Shown piece by piece: positions 33,647-42,660 of a stretch of 64,000 nt of DNA. Origin of the DNA: Methanolacinia paynteri (GTDB taxonomy: Archaea; Halobacteriota; Methanomicrobia; Methanomicrobiales; Methanomicrobiaceae); the NCBI RefSeq assembly GCF_000784355.1, contig NZ_KN360931.1:126836-190835 (forward strand), read 5' to 3'. Position numbers and translations under genes: made by a program. Positions within the stretch are counted from its first letter, which is position 1. Each line of letters begins with the position of its first letter. The notes beneath the pieces are model-generated. The model saw only the letters and a list, made by a program, of their open reading frames with translations. It was not told where the DNA came from and did not search any database.

Positions 33647-35917
33647 TCAAGGCCATTGCCATTCTGTTATGGAGGCAATAATTTGAAGAGTTTCGTTATT
33701 GGACAAATCTTCCAGCGTTTCAAGATTACCATTCTCATCACGGACAGCCCTTAAATTCTGTCCGTCGCTGTCCGCAGGATTATAGAATGTAGTAACACCT
33801 TCATCATACAACAGATGAACGGGCTTTTGCCGGTAAGTCCATGTTTTGGTTGCTTCGTCATAGGATACCCCGACAGAAACATAGGCCGATAAACTATCGT
33901 CTTTCCAGTCGGGATCATAGGAATAGGAGCCGCTACCACTTCCAGCTACAGCATTCATAGCATTTTGCGCCTCCAGAATTCTTTGTGTCCTGCTGTCGAA
34001 CTCGGCCTCTGATAAGACTTCAATTCCTGTCAGTCTGTAATTGGCATCCCGGACAGCTTTCAAATCTACTTCTCCGTCCGTATATGAGAATCCGTTGAGA
34101 TTTCCTTCCGCATCAATCGTATCGATGAAATATCTCACCGGAATATTGTTGTAGTAAAACCGGTCCCTGTCTGCATCATAGGTCAGACCGTATTGTTCGT
34201 AGATGGAATATTTTCCGGCAATTTGCTCCTTTCTCTGCTGTTCGATCTTCTCCTTTTCAGCCGGGTTTACAGTATCATCAGTTTCAATAGCGTTTCCCTT
34301 AGTGGTATATTGTTTATCCACTCCGGTCAGCATTCCATTTTCATCATATATCGTATGAATAATGATTTCACAATCATAACCGTCGGCAGATTCATAGCTG
34401 AATATTCCACCGTCTTTCTTTTCGTCAATAAACTGTTTTACCAACTGACCATTATAATAGACATTGCCAAGGCCGCTTCCCTGCTGCTGTTCTTTGTATT
34501 CAATTCCATAATTCTTATACTTAGAAAATCTCTGCGCAAATGTTTCACCTTGTGTTCCTGGTACACCTTCCATTGTGTATGTGACTGCATCCGAAGATCC
34601 CTTTAAATCGGACAAATTTCTGTTTTCAAATTCTTCCTGGCTGTATTTTACAATTCCTGTTAATTCGCCAAATTGATTTACACTACCATCACCATTGTCT
34701 ATAACTTTTCTTATCGTATGCACGTCAACAGTGCCATCTCTATTAAGATATTTGTAATGGGCGCTTGACATGGTATCACCTAATTCTACACCATCCCAGA
34801 AATATCTGACAAGTTCATTATTAAAGCGCATCTTGTTGTTTTCATCAAATGAAATGCCATACTCACCGTATTTGGATAACAGTTCCTGTTCCGCCGTTAT
34901 GTTTCTCTCTATCTGTGAACTATCCTCCGCAGTAATCACATATGTTGTTTGTATTTCAGAAGCAACTGTGACAGCAGCACTGGTGGCAAATACGGTTGTC
35001 ATCCCAACGATCAAAAGTACTGCCAGGAGAACACCATACTTTGTTTTCTCTCTCATTTTCATAATTGACACTATCCTTTTTTCGATTGCATTTTTGCTGA
35101 AATTGTTGCATAAAGGCGTCAGTCTGCTTTTCCTCTCTTCCATTGCGATAAGGGCACGGGCATATGCTGATCTTTTACTTTCTCCAAACATCCTCACGAC
35201 CGCTTCGTCGCATGCAAGCTCGAGATCGCGGTTGGCGAGGATGTACATGATCCATACCAGCGGGTTGAACCAGTGGACACTGAGTGCGGCTGCCAGTATA
35301 CATTTTACCAGTGTATCGAATCGCCTGATGTGCGTGTACTCATGAGCGAGAATATATCCAAGTTTTTCTTCGTCGCTGTAGTCCGTCGTTTTCGGCAGCA
35401 GAATTACAGGCTTAATCGTTCCGTATGTCAGCGGAGCGGAGATCGTATCAAGTTGTTTGATTTGTATATGCCGTCGCGTTGGATTCTCCAGCTGCCAACT
35501 TTTTATGAATTCGTTTTCGACAGGAAGCGCTGTCCTGTATTCCCCGAGGTATCTCAGGTGTGTAAAGACGAAGTAGATGGCACATACGATCATGCCGGCA
35601 AGCCATACAAGGACCAGCGGCGATACGGTCGCAGACAAATTCGCAACGCCTGCGTGTGCTTCGAAGGCAGGAACGGGCGATGGTATTATTGCTTCACCCG
35701 TAGAGATCGTAGAAGTGCCCGCCGGATTTGTAATCGTGCTTCCCGCCCGTTCTGCCAGCGTGTAGATGCTAACTGGTGACGGTACGGAGAAAGGAACAAG
35801 AAGGCGGCACAGAACAACGGCCCACAAAACTGAAAAGGTCATCTTCGGTACCCTGTGTAGGAATAGGGCACGGATGATTATGACCGCAAGGATGAGGACT
35901 GATGCGGAGAATGTCAT
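33647..35917 (-). CDS. BlaR1-like M56 metallopeptidase sensor with four outside repeats
   Basis: A 756-residue protein. The membrane metallopeptidase has HEYTH at residues 192-196 and the third ligand region LELACDEAV at 232-240, within helices near 1-20, 27-45, 100-118 and 296-315. Residues 320-756 are an outside region with four diverged repeats (about 342-430, 460-540, 567-642 and 678-740), each of the pattern YG(I/L/V)xYD...YYNxxPVRYFID...TGI. No penicillin-binding domain is seen, so the ligand differs from beta-lactams. Pairs with blaI-type regulator upstream, start 24 bp after it. Confidence 0.85.
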   Translation of the reverse strand: MTFSASVLILAVIIIRALFLHRVPKMTFSVLWAVVLCRLLVPFSVPSPVSIYTLAERAGSTITNPAGTSTISTGEAIIPSPVPAFEAHAGVANLSATVSPLVLVWLAGMIVCAIYFVFTHLRYLGEYRTALPVENEFIKSWQLENPTRRHIQIKQLDTISAPLTYGTIKPVILLPKTTDYSDEEKLGYILAHEYTHIRRFDTLVKCILAAALSVHWFNPLVWIMYILANRDLELACDEAVVRMFGESKRSAYARALIAMEERKSRLTPLCNNFSKNAIEKRIVSIMKMREKTKYGVLLAVLLIVGMTTVFATSAAVTVASEIQTTYVITAEDSSQIERNITAEQELLSKYGEYGISFDENNKMRFNNELVRYFWDGVELGDTMSSAHYKYLNRDGTVDVHTIRKVIDNGDGSVNQFGELTGIVKYSQEEFENRNLSDLKGSSDAVTYTMEGVPGTQGETFAQRFSKYKNYGIEYKEQQQGSGLGNVYYNGQLVKQFIDEKKDGGIFSYESADGYDCEIIIHTIYDENGMLTGVDKQYTTKGNAIETDDTVNPAEKEKIEQQRKEQIAGKYSIYEQYGLTYDADRDRFYYNNIPVRYFIDTIDAEGNLNGFSYTDGEVDLKAVRDANYRLTGIEVLSEAEFDSRTQRILEAQNAMNAVAGSGSGSYSYDPDWKDDSLSAYVSVGVSYDEATKTWTYRQKPVHLLYDEGVTTFYNPADSDGQNLRAVRDENGNLETLEDLSNNETLQIIASITEWQWP

Positions 35918-35941
35918 GTCAGCTATCGACGTATCATCACC

Positions 35942-36307
35942 TCATTCAAGGCTGTTGACAATTTGTTTCAGGCGCTCGATCTCGGGCCCCGAGAGATTTT
36001 TGTTCTCAAGTATCGAGGCGACAAGCTGATCGGCAGCACCGTCGTACATCCTGTTGATAAGTTCGTTAGTTTCAAATTCCTGAACGTCTTCCCTTGTTAT
36101 AAGCGGACGGCAGACGAAATTTGGATCTCTGCGTTCGATCGCTCCTTTTTCCAGGCATTTTTTTACGACCGTATAAGTAGTGGTCTTACTCCATCCAACC
36201 TGTTCGTTCAGGATCACGGCGATCTCTTTTGCGGTGGTTTCCCCCTCCTTCCAGAGAACATCCATGACTCTCAATTCAGAATCGAATAGCTTAATTCCCG
36301 TTTTCAT
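35942..36307 (-). CDS. BlaI/MecI family repressor
   Basis: A 121-residue winged-helix protein with ELRVMDVLWKEGETTAKEIA and the recognition segment WSKTTTYTVVKKCLEKGAIERR, typical of BlaI/MecI. The C-terminal half forms the dimer part. AAGGAGGAA lies just before the start. It is first in the two-gene operon with the M56 sensor and faces a perfect inverted repeat, so it likely represses itself until the sensor cleaves it. Confidence 0.92.
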   Translation of the reverse strand: MKTGIKLFDSELRVMDVLWKEGETTAKEIAVILNEQVGWSKTTTYTVVKKCLEKGAIERRDPNFVCRPLITREDVQEFETNELINRMYDGAADQLVASILENKNLSGPEIERLKQIVNSLE

Positions 36308-36337
36308 GTGTTCCTCCTTCTTAAGTTGAGACTGACA

Positions 36338-36376
36338 GCAATAGAACTCTGCAACTCTGTTCTATTGCAATAGAAT
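36338..36376. promoter_or_regulatory. operator of the BlaI/M56 operon
   Basis: GCAATAGAAC at 36338-36347 and GTTCTATTGC at 36359-36368 are a perfect 10-bp inverted repeat with an 11-bp spacer. A third half site GCAATAGAAT at 36367-36376 overlaps the right arm. The minus-strand promoter appears to be AAATAATAAATAAG near 36386-36400, putting the transcription start within the operator. Confidence 0.75.
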
Positions 36377-36400
36377 ACAATGATCATAACCTTATTTATT

Positions 36401-36816
36401 ATTTTGGACGGACCCGGAAGGTACGATCCGGTGATCAGGATGCGGCCTGAAAACCTGCAATTCGGGCTTCTTTTTGGTTTTTACAAGGGGTTTTGGAGAT
36501 CAAAAATAAATAACGCCAATATGGTGTTTTTACGGCGATTAAAGCATGGATCGCATCGATATAACGGCACGAGAAAGACCTGTTTTTTTCAGACGATGTT
36601 TACTATGGATCGAGTGGATATAGTCCATTCTGGGGCTTCTGTGTGGATGCTAAAATCGGCGATTTGGTCGTATTTTTGGAGTATTTAAGCTTAACTTTAT
36701 CATTTTTGCAGTTCAGGTAGCTGTCCGCCTGAGAAATATTTCTAAAATATTTTTATTGTCGGTTTCGTTATTAGTAGCTCAAAATAATTTTGCAGGAACA
36801 AAATTTCACTATTTTT
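36401..36816. other. gene-free AT-rich stretch
   Basis: About 415 bp with no supported gene. A 102-codon frame at 36380-36688 starts in the BlaI promoter, lacks a ribosome-binding site, and gives a low-quality product. No repeat or RNA structure is obvious here apart from AT-rich runs near 36745-36765. Confidence 0.4.
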
Positions 36817-37096
36817 GACAACCCCTCGCCGCGAACCGCACAGCAGGTTCGCGGATCGGCCCCGACCTCGGGGCCTCTCATTGCGATAAGCCACTCAGGG
36901 GATAGACGGGTATCCCCTGAGTGGCGGGACGCGGGAACTCATGGCGTTGTACAGAACGGAATGTATTATAGCAAACTAAATTCAACAGCCCGGGGGACCC
37001 TTGCCGGTCCCCGGGCGTGCCGTGAGAAGATTATCTTAGGGCAAGGCCCCTAGGGAGGGGCCGTCCGGCGGCCTGGCCGCCGGTGCCGGGGTTGCC
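36817..37096 (-). repeat. structured intergenic element, copy B (full length)
   Basis: Full copy in reverse orientation: plus strand starts GACAACCCC and ends GGGGTTGCC. Hairpins read on the element strand: GGCGGCCAGGCCGCC, GGCCCCTCCCTAGGGGCC, CCGGGGACC...GGTCCCCCGG-type, CACTCAGGGGATA with TATCCCCTGAGTG, and CCGCGAACC with GGTTCGCGG. The last stem shows paired changes relative to copies A and C. It lies between the BlaI promoter region and the 3' end of the SPFH gene. Confidence 0.88.
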
Positions 37097-37152
37097 GGAT
37101 AAGATCTGTAAACAATAAAGCAGTTCAACGTATTTTACGAGGCAAAAAAAGA

Positions 37153-38244
37153 TTAAGATTTATTTTCTTCCGGTTTATCCGACCCTACAGGATCTCCCGG
37201 TTCAGGTGCAACATCGGTCCCGATATCTTTGATCGTGCTCTCGATTGTCTTTACAAATTCGGTCGCGTCTTCCACCTCGACATCCGAAGGCGGCTTTCCG
37301 AGGATCGAGTCGTCGAGTTTGTACTCCTTCCACGTTTCGTCCGTGAACTCTTCCTCTTCCGCTCCAAGGAACTTTGCGCTCTGCTTGATCAGTCCCGATA
37401 GTTCGAACGGGAAGATGATCTTCGTAGCCTGCCCGTCTGACATCTGCTTGAGAGCGTCGAGGGAGAGAACCGTAATTGCCTTCTTGTCGAGCGGTCGAGA
37501 TCCCAATGAAAGTATCCTGAGTCCCTGTGCCTGTCCCTGTGCCTCGAGTATTTTTGATTTTCTCTCTCCTTCCGCACGAAGGATCTTGCTCTGCCGTTCT
37601 CCTTCAGCCTCGAGGATCATCGACTGGCGCTTACCTTCCGCGCTCAGAATGGCTGCCCTCTTCTCGCCGTCTGCTCTCAGAATTGCGGCTCTCCTCTCTC
37701 TTTCAGCAGCAGTCTGCTCGGTCATTGCCTGCTTGACTGCCCCGACCGGATCGACTTCCCTGATCTCGACCCTTTCTACTTTGACTCCCCACTGGTCGGT
37801 CTCCCTGTCCAAAGAGTCTCTCAGCCTGTTGTTGATAAGCTCCCTGTTGTAGAGAATCTCATCGAGTTCGAGATCGCCGATAATTCCCCTGAGGCTTGTC
37901 TGTGCAAGCGCGACGGTTGCCATCTTATAATTGGATACTTCGAAGACTGACTTCTCGGGGTCGACGACCCTGACATATACTATAGCGTCGACATTTGTCG
38001 GCGAATTGTCCTTTGTTATTACTTCCTGCTGCGGGACATCCATAACCTGGGTCCTCAGGTCGACCTTTATCACTTCGGTGATAAACGGAATAACCCACCT
38101 GAACCCCGGGTTGAGCCGGCCGATATACTGGCCCAGTCTTATCTGTAGTGCCTGTTCGTACGGCTGAATTATTACTACTCCTTTTGCTGCAATCAGGATG
38201 ATTACAAGTGCGAATATGATTATGAACAATAAATTATCAAGCAT
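37153..38244 (-). CDS. stomatin-like SPFH protein
   Basis: A 363-residue protein. An N-terminal membrane helix (residues 4-24) is followed by an SPFH/band-7 domain (about 25-190: GVVIIQPYEQALQIRLGQY, DLRTQVMDVPQQEVITKDN). A long coiled coil of AEGERxxKIL-type repeats spans 185-245. The tail is acidic. Partner of the NfeD gene one base upstream, the usual stomatin/NfeD pair, which organises membrane microdomains. Confidence 0.93.
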   Translation of the reverse strand: MLDNLLFIIIFALVIILIAAKGVVIIQPYEQALQIRLGQYIGRLNPGFRWVIPFITEVIKVDLRTQVMDVPQQEVITKDNSPTNVDAIVYVRVVDPEKSVFEVSNYKMATVALAQTSLRGIIGDLELDEILYNRELINNRLRDSLDRETDQWGVKVERVEIREVDPVGAVKQAMTEQTAAERERRAAILRADGEKRAAILSAEGKRQSMILEAEGERQSKILRAEGERKSKILEAQGQAQGLRILSLGSRPLDKKAITVLSLDALKQMSDGQATKIIFPFELSGLIKQSAKFLGAEEEEFTDETWKEYKLDDSILGKPPSDVEVEDATEFVKTIESTIKDIGTDVAPEPGDPVGSDKPEENKS

Positions 38245-38706
38245 CTAATTTTCCTCTTCAACTATCACGTGCACTCCTTCCGAGGAGATTACACGGACTT
38301 TTTTTCCTTTTTCGATTATATTCTCCCTGCTTTTTGCGCTCCATTCAACGTTGTCGATCTCGACCTTCCCGGAGATTGAGTCGGGTATTACAGTCTCCCT
38401 CACAATACCGGTTTTTCCCGTGAGCGAGTCCCTGCTTATCGTTATCGGAACAACTCCTTCAGGGGTAAGATGGCTGTATATCCATATGGAGATGGCGCTG
38501 GAGACAATTACGATTATAATTCCTATAATAATAATCATCGACGACTGGAAGATTCCCGGAAAAAGCAGGGCGATTATCCCGAGAATAATCAGTGTGGTTC
38601 CGGGGACCGCAAGAAAAAAACCCGGATTATAGGCTTCGATCAAAAGTAATATAAGGCCTATCGCAATGATGGTCCATCCAATGACGCTAATGTCAATCAT
38701 TATCAA
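38245..38706 (-). CDS. NfeD family membrane protein
   Basis: A 153-residue protein with three hydrophobic segments (about residues 7-25, 28-50, 55-78) and a C-terminal OB-fold domain (DSLTGKTGIVRETV, VEWSAKSRENIIEKGKKVRV) as in short NfeD proteins. It lies immediately upstream of the stomatin gene and is co-transcribed. Confidence 0.92.
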   Translation of the reverse strand: MIMIDISVIGWTIIAIGLILLLIEAYNPGFFLAVPGTTLIILGIIALLFPGIFQSSMIIIIGIIIVIVSSAISIWIYSHLTPEGVVPITISRDSLTGKTGIVRETVIPDSISGKVEIDNVEWSAKSRENIIEKGKKVRVISSEGVHVIVEEEN

Positions 38707-38752
38707 CAGATAATGTATTAGCAGGATATATTAAGTATCGTCCTGCTCCGTT

Positions 38753-39613
38753 TTACTTCACAAGACAGGCGATCCTCGATCCTTTCGGGATGCCGATATC
38801 CTCTGCGATCGGCTCGCATTTGACCATCATAAGATAAGCCACAGGGGGAAGACGGTGCGTCTTTTTAAGTTCGCTGAGAGATTCGTAATTCGCCATGCCC
38901 TTCGAGATTATGAGATCCGCATTCCCGATCTCTTCTTCGAGTTCCTCCGGGATCAACGAGAGGTTTACCCCGAGTTCGGCGATCTCTTCCGTATTTGTCA
39001 GGACTTTGTCTGCAATTTTGTCCAGGCCGAGTTCAATGGCATCTTTCATTGTCGCATCGTTGATTATCGGGTTTCTCCTGACAACGACTACAACTCTTGC
39101 GCCGTTTTCCTTGAGATATTTTATAAGAAGCCTGTCGAAGACAATCTCGCCCGAGTTGTCGCAGAGGTATAATATATTCCTGCAGAGAGGTTCGAAATCC
39201 GCAATGTTCTCTACAGTAAAACCCTTTGAAAATTCCTCCCGGAAGAACTCATAGAGATTGCCCGTTACCTCATGCTCCAGCGAACCGTAGTCCAGGGTGT
39301 TTCCTATGGATGCAGCCAGACAATAGTCGTGCAATGTAACAAGTTCTTTCTCAATTTTTTCCTCGAGTTCAAGGGCGTCTTTGTTGTTCATCTCCTTGAT
39401 CTTCCTGTAAGGATCGGGATTGCCCAGAATACTGCACGCGTGGCGGTGGAGTGCGCTCGAGATTTCGGGTGCGGGTCCTGCATCTTTTTTTGCTTCGGAC
39501 ACCATTTTTCTGCAATCTTCAACCGCCTGCCTGATGATATTTTCATCATCGGTAACAAGCCTGCATTCATATTCTATCCTCCCCAGCAGGCATTCGGAGC
39601 ATCTCTCTGACAT
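38753..39613 (-). CDS. DUF89/ARMT1-family damage-control phosphatase
   Basis: About 286 residues. MSERCSECLLGRIEYEC at the chosen start carries the CxxC of the archaeal subfamily. The metal site segment ILYLCDNSGEIVFDRLLI lies near residue 148, with RRNPIINDATMKDA and ISKGMANYESL further on. The family dephosphorylates damaged sugar phosphates. An open frame extends upstream to 39667, but the start near the CxxC fits homologues. Head of a gene line with NfeD and stomatin. Confidence 0.88.
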   Translation of the reverse strand: MSERCSECLLGRIEYECRLVTDDENIIRQAVEDCRKMVSEAKKDAGPAPEISSALHRHACSILGNPDPYRKIKEMNNKDALELEEKIEKELVTLHDYCLAASIGNTLDYGSLEHEVTGNLYEFFREEFSKGFTVENIADFEPLCRNILYLCDNSGEIVFDRLLIKYLKENGARVVVVVRRNPIINDATMKDAIELGLDKIADKVLTNTEEIAELGVNLSLIPEELEEEIGNADLIISKGMANYESLSELKKTHRLPPVAYLMMVKCEPIAEDIGIPKGSRIACLVK

Positions 39614-39687
39614 CAGCATGTAATTCACTTGTTCTATTGAATTGTACGTATCATAAAATCTCTGCAATAATCGGCTAAAAAAACGAA

Positions 39688-39762
39688 TGGGGCCACTGCG
39701 ATTCGAACGCAGGTCAGAAGACCCCCAGTCTCCTAGGATGGTCCAAGCTACCCTATGGCCCC
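39688..39762 (-). tRNA. tRNA-Pro (anticodon GGG)
   Basis: Read on the minus strand, the acceptor GGGGCCA pairs with TGGCCCC, the anticodon arm GGAGA/TCTTC holds CTGGGGG with anticodon GGG, and the T arm is CTGCG TTCGAAT CGCAG. The discriminator is A and CCA is not encoded. No intron is seen. Confidence 0.92.
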
Positions 39763-39829
39763 TTAATCTTTGACAGTATATATTAGATGAAACTCTTTAT
39801 TTAACTTATCTTTTCGTTTCAGAAGAAAA

Positions 39830-40033
39830 TTAAATTTTATTTTTCTTGAAGTCGTTTACATTCTTTGTAAGCGCTTCGATCTCCCCACAGGTTACGGTCA
39901 TCGTATTGTTCAGCTCATCAACTTCATCCAGAAGCTGATAGATTCTCCTCTGCATCAGGTAGAGCAGAAACAGCAGAAATACAATTACGATACCGAAAAG
40001 AATGATCAGGTACGAAACAAACTCAAACTCCAT
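39830..40033 (-). CDS. small membrane coiled-coil protein next to MinD
   Basis: A 67-residue protein: one membrane helix at about residues 6-28 (VSYLIILFGIVIVFLLFLLYL) and a C-terminal coiled coil (RIYQLLDEVDELNNTM, EIEALTKNVNDF). It starts 3 bp after the minD stop, so both are co-expressed. The arrangement suggests a membrane partner of MinD, which is inference. Family not recognised. Confidence 0.7.
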   Translation of the reverse strand: MEFEFVSYLIILFGIVIVFLLFLLYLMQRRIYQLLDEVDELNNTMTVTCGEIEALTKNVNDFKKNKI

Positions 40034-40036
40034 CTT

Positions 40037-40828
40037 TTAATCCCCTCTTTTTGTCATAGAACGTGCCAGTCTGTCGAGGAACTTGTCCTCTTTCTTCTTT
40101 TTTACACTATCCGCATCAAATTCCATTCCTGCCAGCCTGGCCGCAATCCTCTTTATCTCGACGGATGCAGGCGAATCAGGGTACCTGATAATAATCGGCT
40201 GGCGGTAGGCCGCGGACCTCCTTACATTAGGATCTTCCGGGACGACCCCGATAAGATCCAGATCCAAAACCTCCTGGATCTTCTTTACACTCACCTCGGT
40301 ATTTTCAAATGTCGCACGATTCAATATAAACCCTTTGACTTTTCCCCCGATGAGTTCTGTAAGAATCTTCGTCTTCAGGGCGTCGACCATCGACGAGAGT
40401 TCAGGATTGATTATAAGAATCACTTCGTCAGCAATTGCCAGCGGGATCACCCCGTCCCTGCTTATGCCGGCAGGTGCGTCGATGATAAGAATCTCGCAGT
40501 GATTGATGATCTCTTTCATCACGTCCCGGAGACGCTCCGGGTCCGCATCCTGGAAACCCTGCAGCGATATGCCGCTCGGAACCACTTTGACGCCTTCAGG
40601 GCCGTCATATATGATGTCGGATACATGTGCCTTTCCCGCCAGCACTTCGTGCAGCGTAACCGGAACATTTTCAAGACCCAGGACTATGCCCAGATTGGCC
40701 ATTCCCATATCAGCATCAAGGATATAAGTCTCTTTTCCGAAAGATGCAAGGGCCGTTCCGAGATTTACTGATAGTGTTGTCTTTCCGGTACCCCCCTTTC
40801 CAGATGCTATAGTATATGTAGTAACCAT
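40037..40828 (-). CDS. minD: MinD/ParA-family positioning ATPase
   Basis: A 263-residue protein with the deviant Walker A GKGGTGKTT at residues 9-17, ILDADMGMANLG near 36-47 and IDAPAGISRDG near 120. The C-terminus is basic (KKKKEDKFLDRLARSMTKRGD) and could bind membrane. Archaea carry several MinD paralogues of partly unknown role. Divergent from the roadblock gene. Confidence 0.9.
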   Translation of the reverse strand: MVTTYTIASGKGGTGKTTLSVNLGTALASFGKETYILDADMGMANLGIVLGLENVPVTLHEVLAGKAHVSDIIYDGPEGVKVVPSGISLQGFQDADPERLRDVMKEIINHCEILIIDAPAGISRDGVIPLAIADEVILIINPELSSMVDALKTKILTELIGGKVKGFILNRATFENTEVSVKKIQEVLDLDLIGVVPEDPNVRRSAAYRQPIIIRYPDSPASVEIKRIAARLAGMEFDADSVKKKKEDKFLDRLARSMTKRGD

Positions 40829-41026
40829 GGTTATGCTGAGTCCGTCTCTTTACCCCTGTCTGAATTTTATTCTTAATCTAATTTATCTGACCAAATCGTT
40901 ATTATAAATGCCTGTTACGAATTGAATAAAATATATGATTCTGCCCGAATAATAATTAGAATTTGATAAATACCTTAAAGAAGAATATTAACAATCAGTA
41001 TATATTATTTCTGAGGTATACTCGAG

Positions 41027-41407
41027 ATGACTGATGAAAACCCTTTGAAGACTAAAATCAGGGGATATATTGATGAAATACAATCGCTGAACGGTGTGAT
41101 TGCAAGTGTCATAGTTTCTACTGACGGAAAAATAGTCGGAAAATCCAATAATTCGGATTTCCCTTCTCCTTTTCTCGGTATAACCGGTGCAACGATATTT
41201 GCCTCGTCTGAAGCGGCGTTCGGTACATTTCATATAAGCCGCCCCGATTTTATTGTGGTAGAGACGATGGAAAATGACGGACTTATGGTAATAAAAAGGG
41301 CAGGTAAGAGAAATATCATCGCCACAGTTATTAATCAATCCGTCGATATATCTTCATTCAAAAATAAACTTGCTTCAATATCTGAAAAAGTAGGGGAGGA
41401 TCTCTGA
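41027..41407 (+). CDS. roadblock/LC7-domain protein
   Basis: A 126-residue protein with the roadblock fold pattern (IDEIQSLNGVIASVIVSTDGKIVG, SSEAAFGTFHISRPDFIVVETMENDGLMVI). GAGGTA lies 11 bp before the ATG. Roadblock proteins regulate small GTPases; none is adjacent. Its stop is one base before the response regulator, which is probably co-transcribed. Confidence 0.88.
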   Translation: MTDENPLKTKIRGYIDEIQSLNGVIASVIVSTDGKIVGKSNNSDFPSPFLGITGATIFASSEAAFGTFHISRPDFIVVETMENDGLMVIKRAGKRNIIATVINQSVDISSFKNKLASISEKVGEDL

Positions 41408-41408
41408 C

Positions 41409-42029
41409 ATGTACGATATTCTTGTGGTGGACGACAGCCCGATGATTGTCGATGTTTTTGTCGCAATGCTGGAGCGAGGGGGATACAGGCCTACAGCGGC
41501 CTACAGCGGACCTGAATGTCTTGAGATTTTGAAGGATATGAAACCGGATCTGATCCTTCTTGATATCATGATGGAGCCGATGGACGGTTGGGAGACCCTC
41601 GAAAATATAAAGACGAACCCGGATACGAGGGATATTCCTGTTATGATGCTCACTGCGAAACAGCTCACCCCCGAAGAGGCGCAGGAGTACGGTGCATATA
41701 TAGAAGACTACGTGATGAAACCCACCACTCATCGTCAGCTATACGAAGCAATAGAATATATTCTCAAAAGAAAGGACGAGATATCCCAGAAGATCGAAGA
41801 GGCAAAAGAAGCGGGAATCGAGGACAGGATTATCGAGGAATATGAACGTCTCAGCAAGAGTGTCGACGTATCCCGCCGTTTGCTGAAAATACTCGAGTCT
41901 ACCTACAATATCAGCAACGACGAGCTAAAGGTCGGCGAAAATATCGCGCAGGCGATAAAAAGTATGGAGATGTCGATCAATCTCCAGGAAGAACGACTGA
42001 AGCAGATAAAAAAGACATTTATCCCCTGA
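41409..42029 (+). CDS. response regulator with helical output region
   Basis: A 206-residue protein: receiver domain at residues 1-120 with DD at 8-9, phosphoacceptor D52 in LLDIMMEP, T in MMLTAK and K in VMKPT. Residues 120-206 are a charged helical region (KIEEAKEAGIEDRIIEEYERL, NLQEERLKQIKK) with no DNA-binding domain. No histidine kinase is in the window. Acts with the roadblock protein upstream, by context. Confidence 0.9.
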   Translation: MYDILVVDDSPMIVDVFVAMLERGGYRPTAAYSGPECLEILKDMKPDLILLDIMMEPMDGWETLENIKTNPDTRDIPVMMLTAKQLTPEEAQEYGAYIEDYVMKPTTHRQLYEAIEYILKRKDEISQKIEEAKEAGIEDRIIEEYERLSKSVDVSRRLLKILESTYNISNDELKVGENIAQAIKSMEMSINLQEERLKQIKKTFIP

Positions 42030-42235
42030 ATGCCGGATTCTTATTATATGTCTCTTTTTACCTCTGATTTTTTCAATCCACGTATATTTCTTTCGGCGCC
42101 TGGAAAGTCGTTTTTAATGCCGTCTTGCGCGGAAGGATTCTCAAAAACCCGTCGTTTCAGATTTTTAATATTTAATACAGGGATAAGTTTAAGTGCTTTC
42201 AATGCATTGTAATAATGCTGATTGGAGATACTAAT

Positions 42236-42309
42236 GGGCCTGTAGCTCAGTTAGGCAGAGCGCCTGGCTTTTAACCAGGTGGTCGGGGGTTCAAATCCCT
42301 CCGGGCCCG
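42236..42309 (+). tRNA. tRNA-Lys (anticodon TTT)
   Basis: Acceptor GGGCCTG pairs with CGGGCCC; D arm GCTC..GAGC; anticodon arm CCTGG CTTTTAA CCAGG with anticodon TTT; T arm GGGGG TTCAAAT CCCTC-type. Discriminator G, no encoded CCA, no intron. It lies 88 bp before rpoH. Confidence 0.95.
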
Positions 42310-42397
42310 TTAACACGATTTACTCGTGTGGCTGAGTACATGTTTTTTTAGCGGTGATACATCTGAAAAAGATTAATACATATGGCAGGGGCAAAAG

Positions 42398-42649
42398 ATG
42401 AGCACCAATTTTTCTGTTATTGGACACATGATGGTTCCAGACCATCAGATTATGAGCGTGGAGGAAGTAGAAGAGCTTCTGAACTCCTACAAGATCACCC
42501 GCGACCAACTTCCTAAGATTTACCATGATGATCCGGCGGTAAAGGAAATTGGCGCAAAGATCAATGATGTAATCAGAATTGTTCGCAACAGTCAGACTGC
42601 GGGGCGTGCTGAAGCGTATCGTCAGGTTGTAAAAAGGCCTAAGAAATAA
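42398..42649 (+). CDS. rpoH: RNA polymerase subunit H
   Basis: An 83-residue homologue of the C-terminal domain of Rpb5, with [22 protein letters not shown] and the conserved [17 protein letters not shown]. It is the first gene of the polymerase operon; rpoB'' follows after 11 bp. Confidence 0.95.
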   Translation: MSTNFSVIGHMMVPDHQIMSVEEVEELLNSYKITRDQLPKIYHDDPAVKEIGAKINDVIRIVRNSQTAGRAEAYRQVVKRPKK

Positions 42650-42660
42650 AAACTATCCGG

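Noticed and set aside
36380..36688. 102-codon frame upstream of blaI
   Set aside because: It begins in the BlaI promoter/operator region and has no ribosome-binding site or family likeness.
36790..37053. Open frames across the structured elements (also at 50859-51098 and 53603-54153)
   Set aside because: GC-rich hairpins lack stop codons by chance; the same frames recur only because the repeat recurs.
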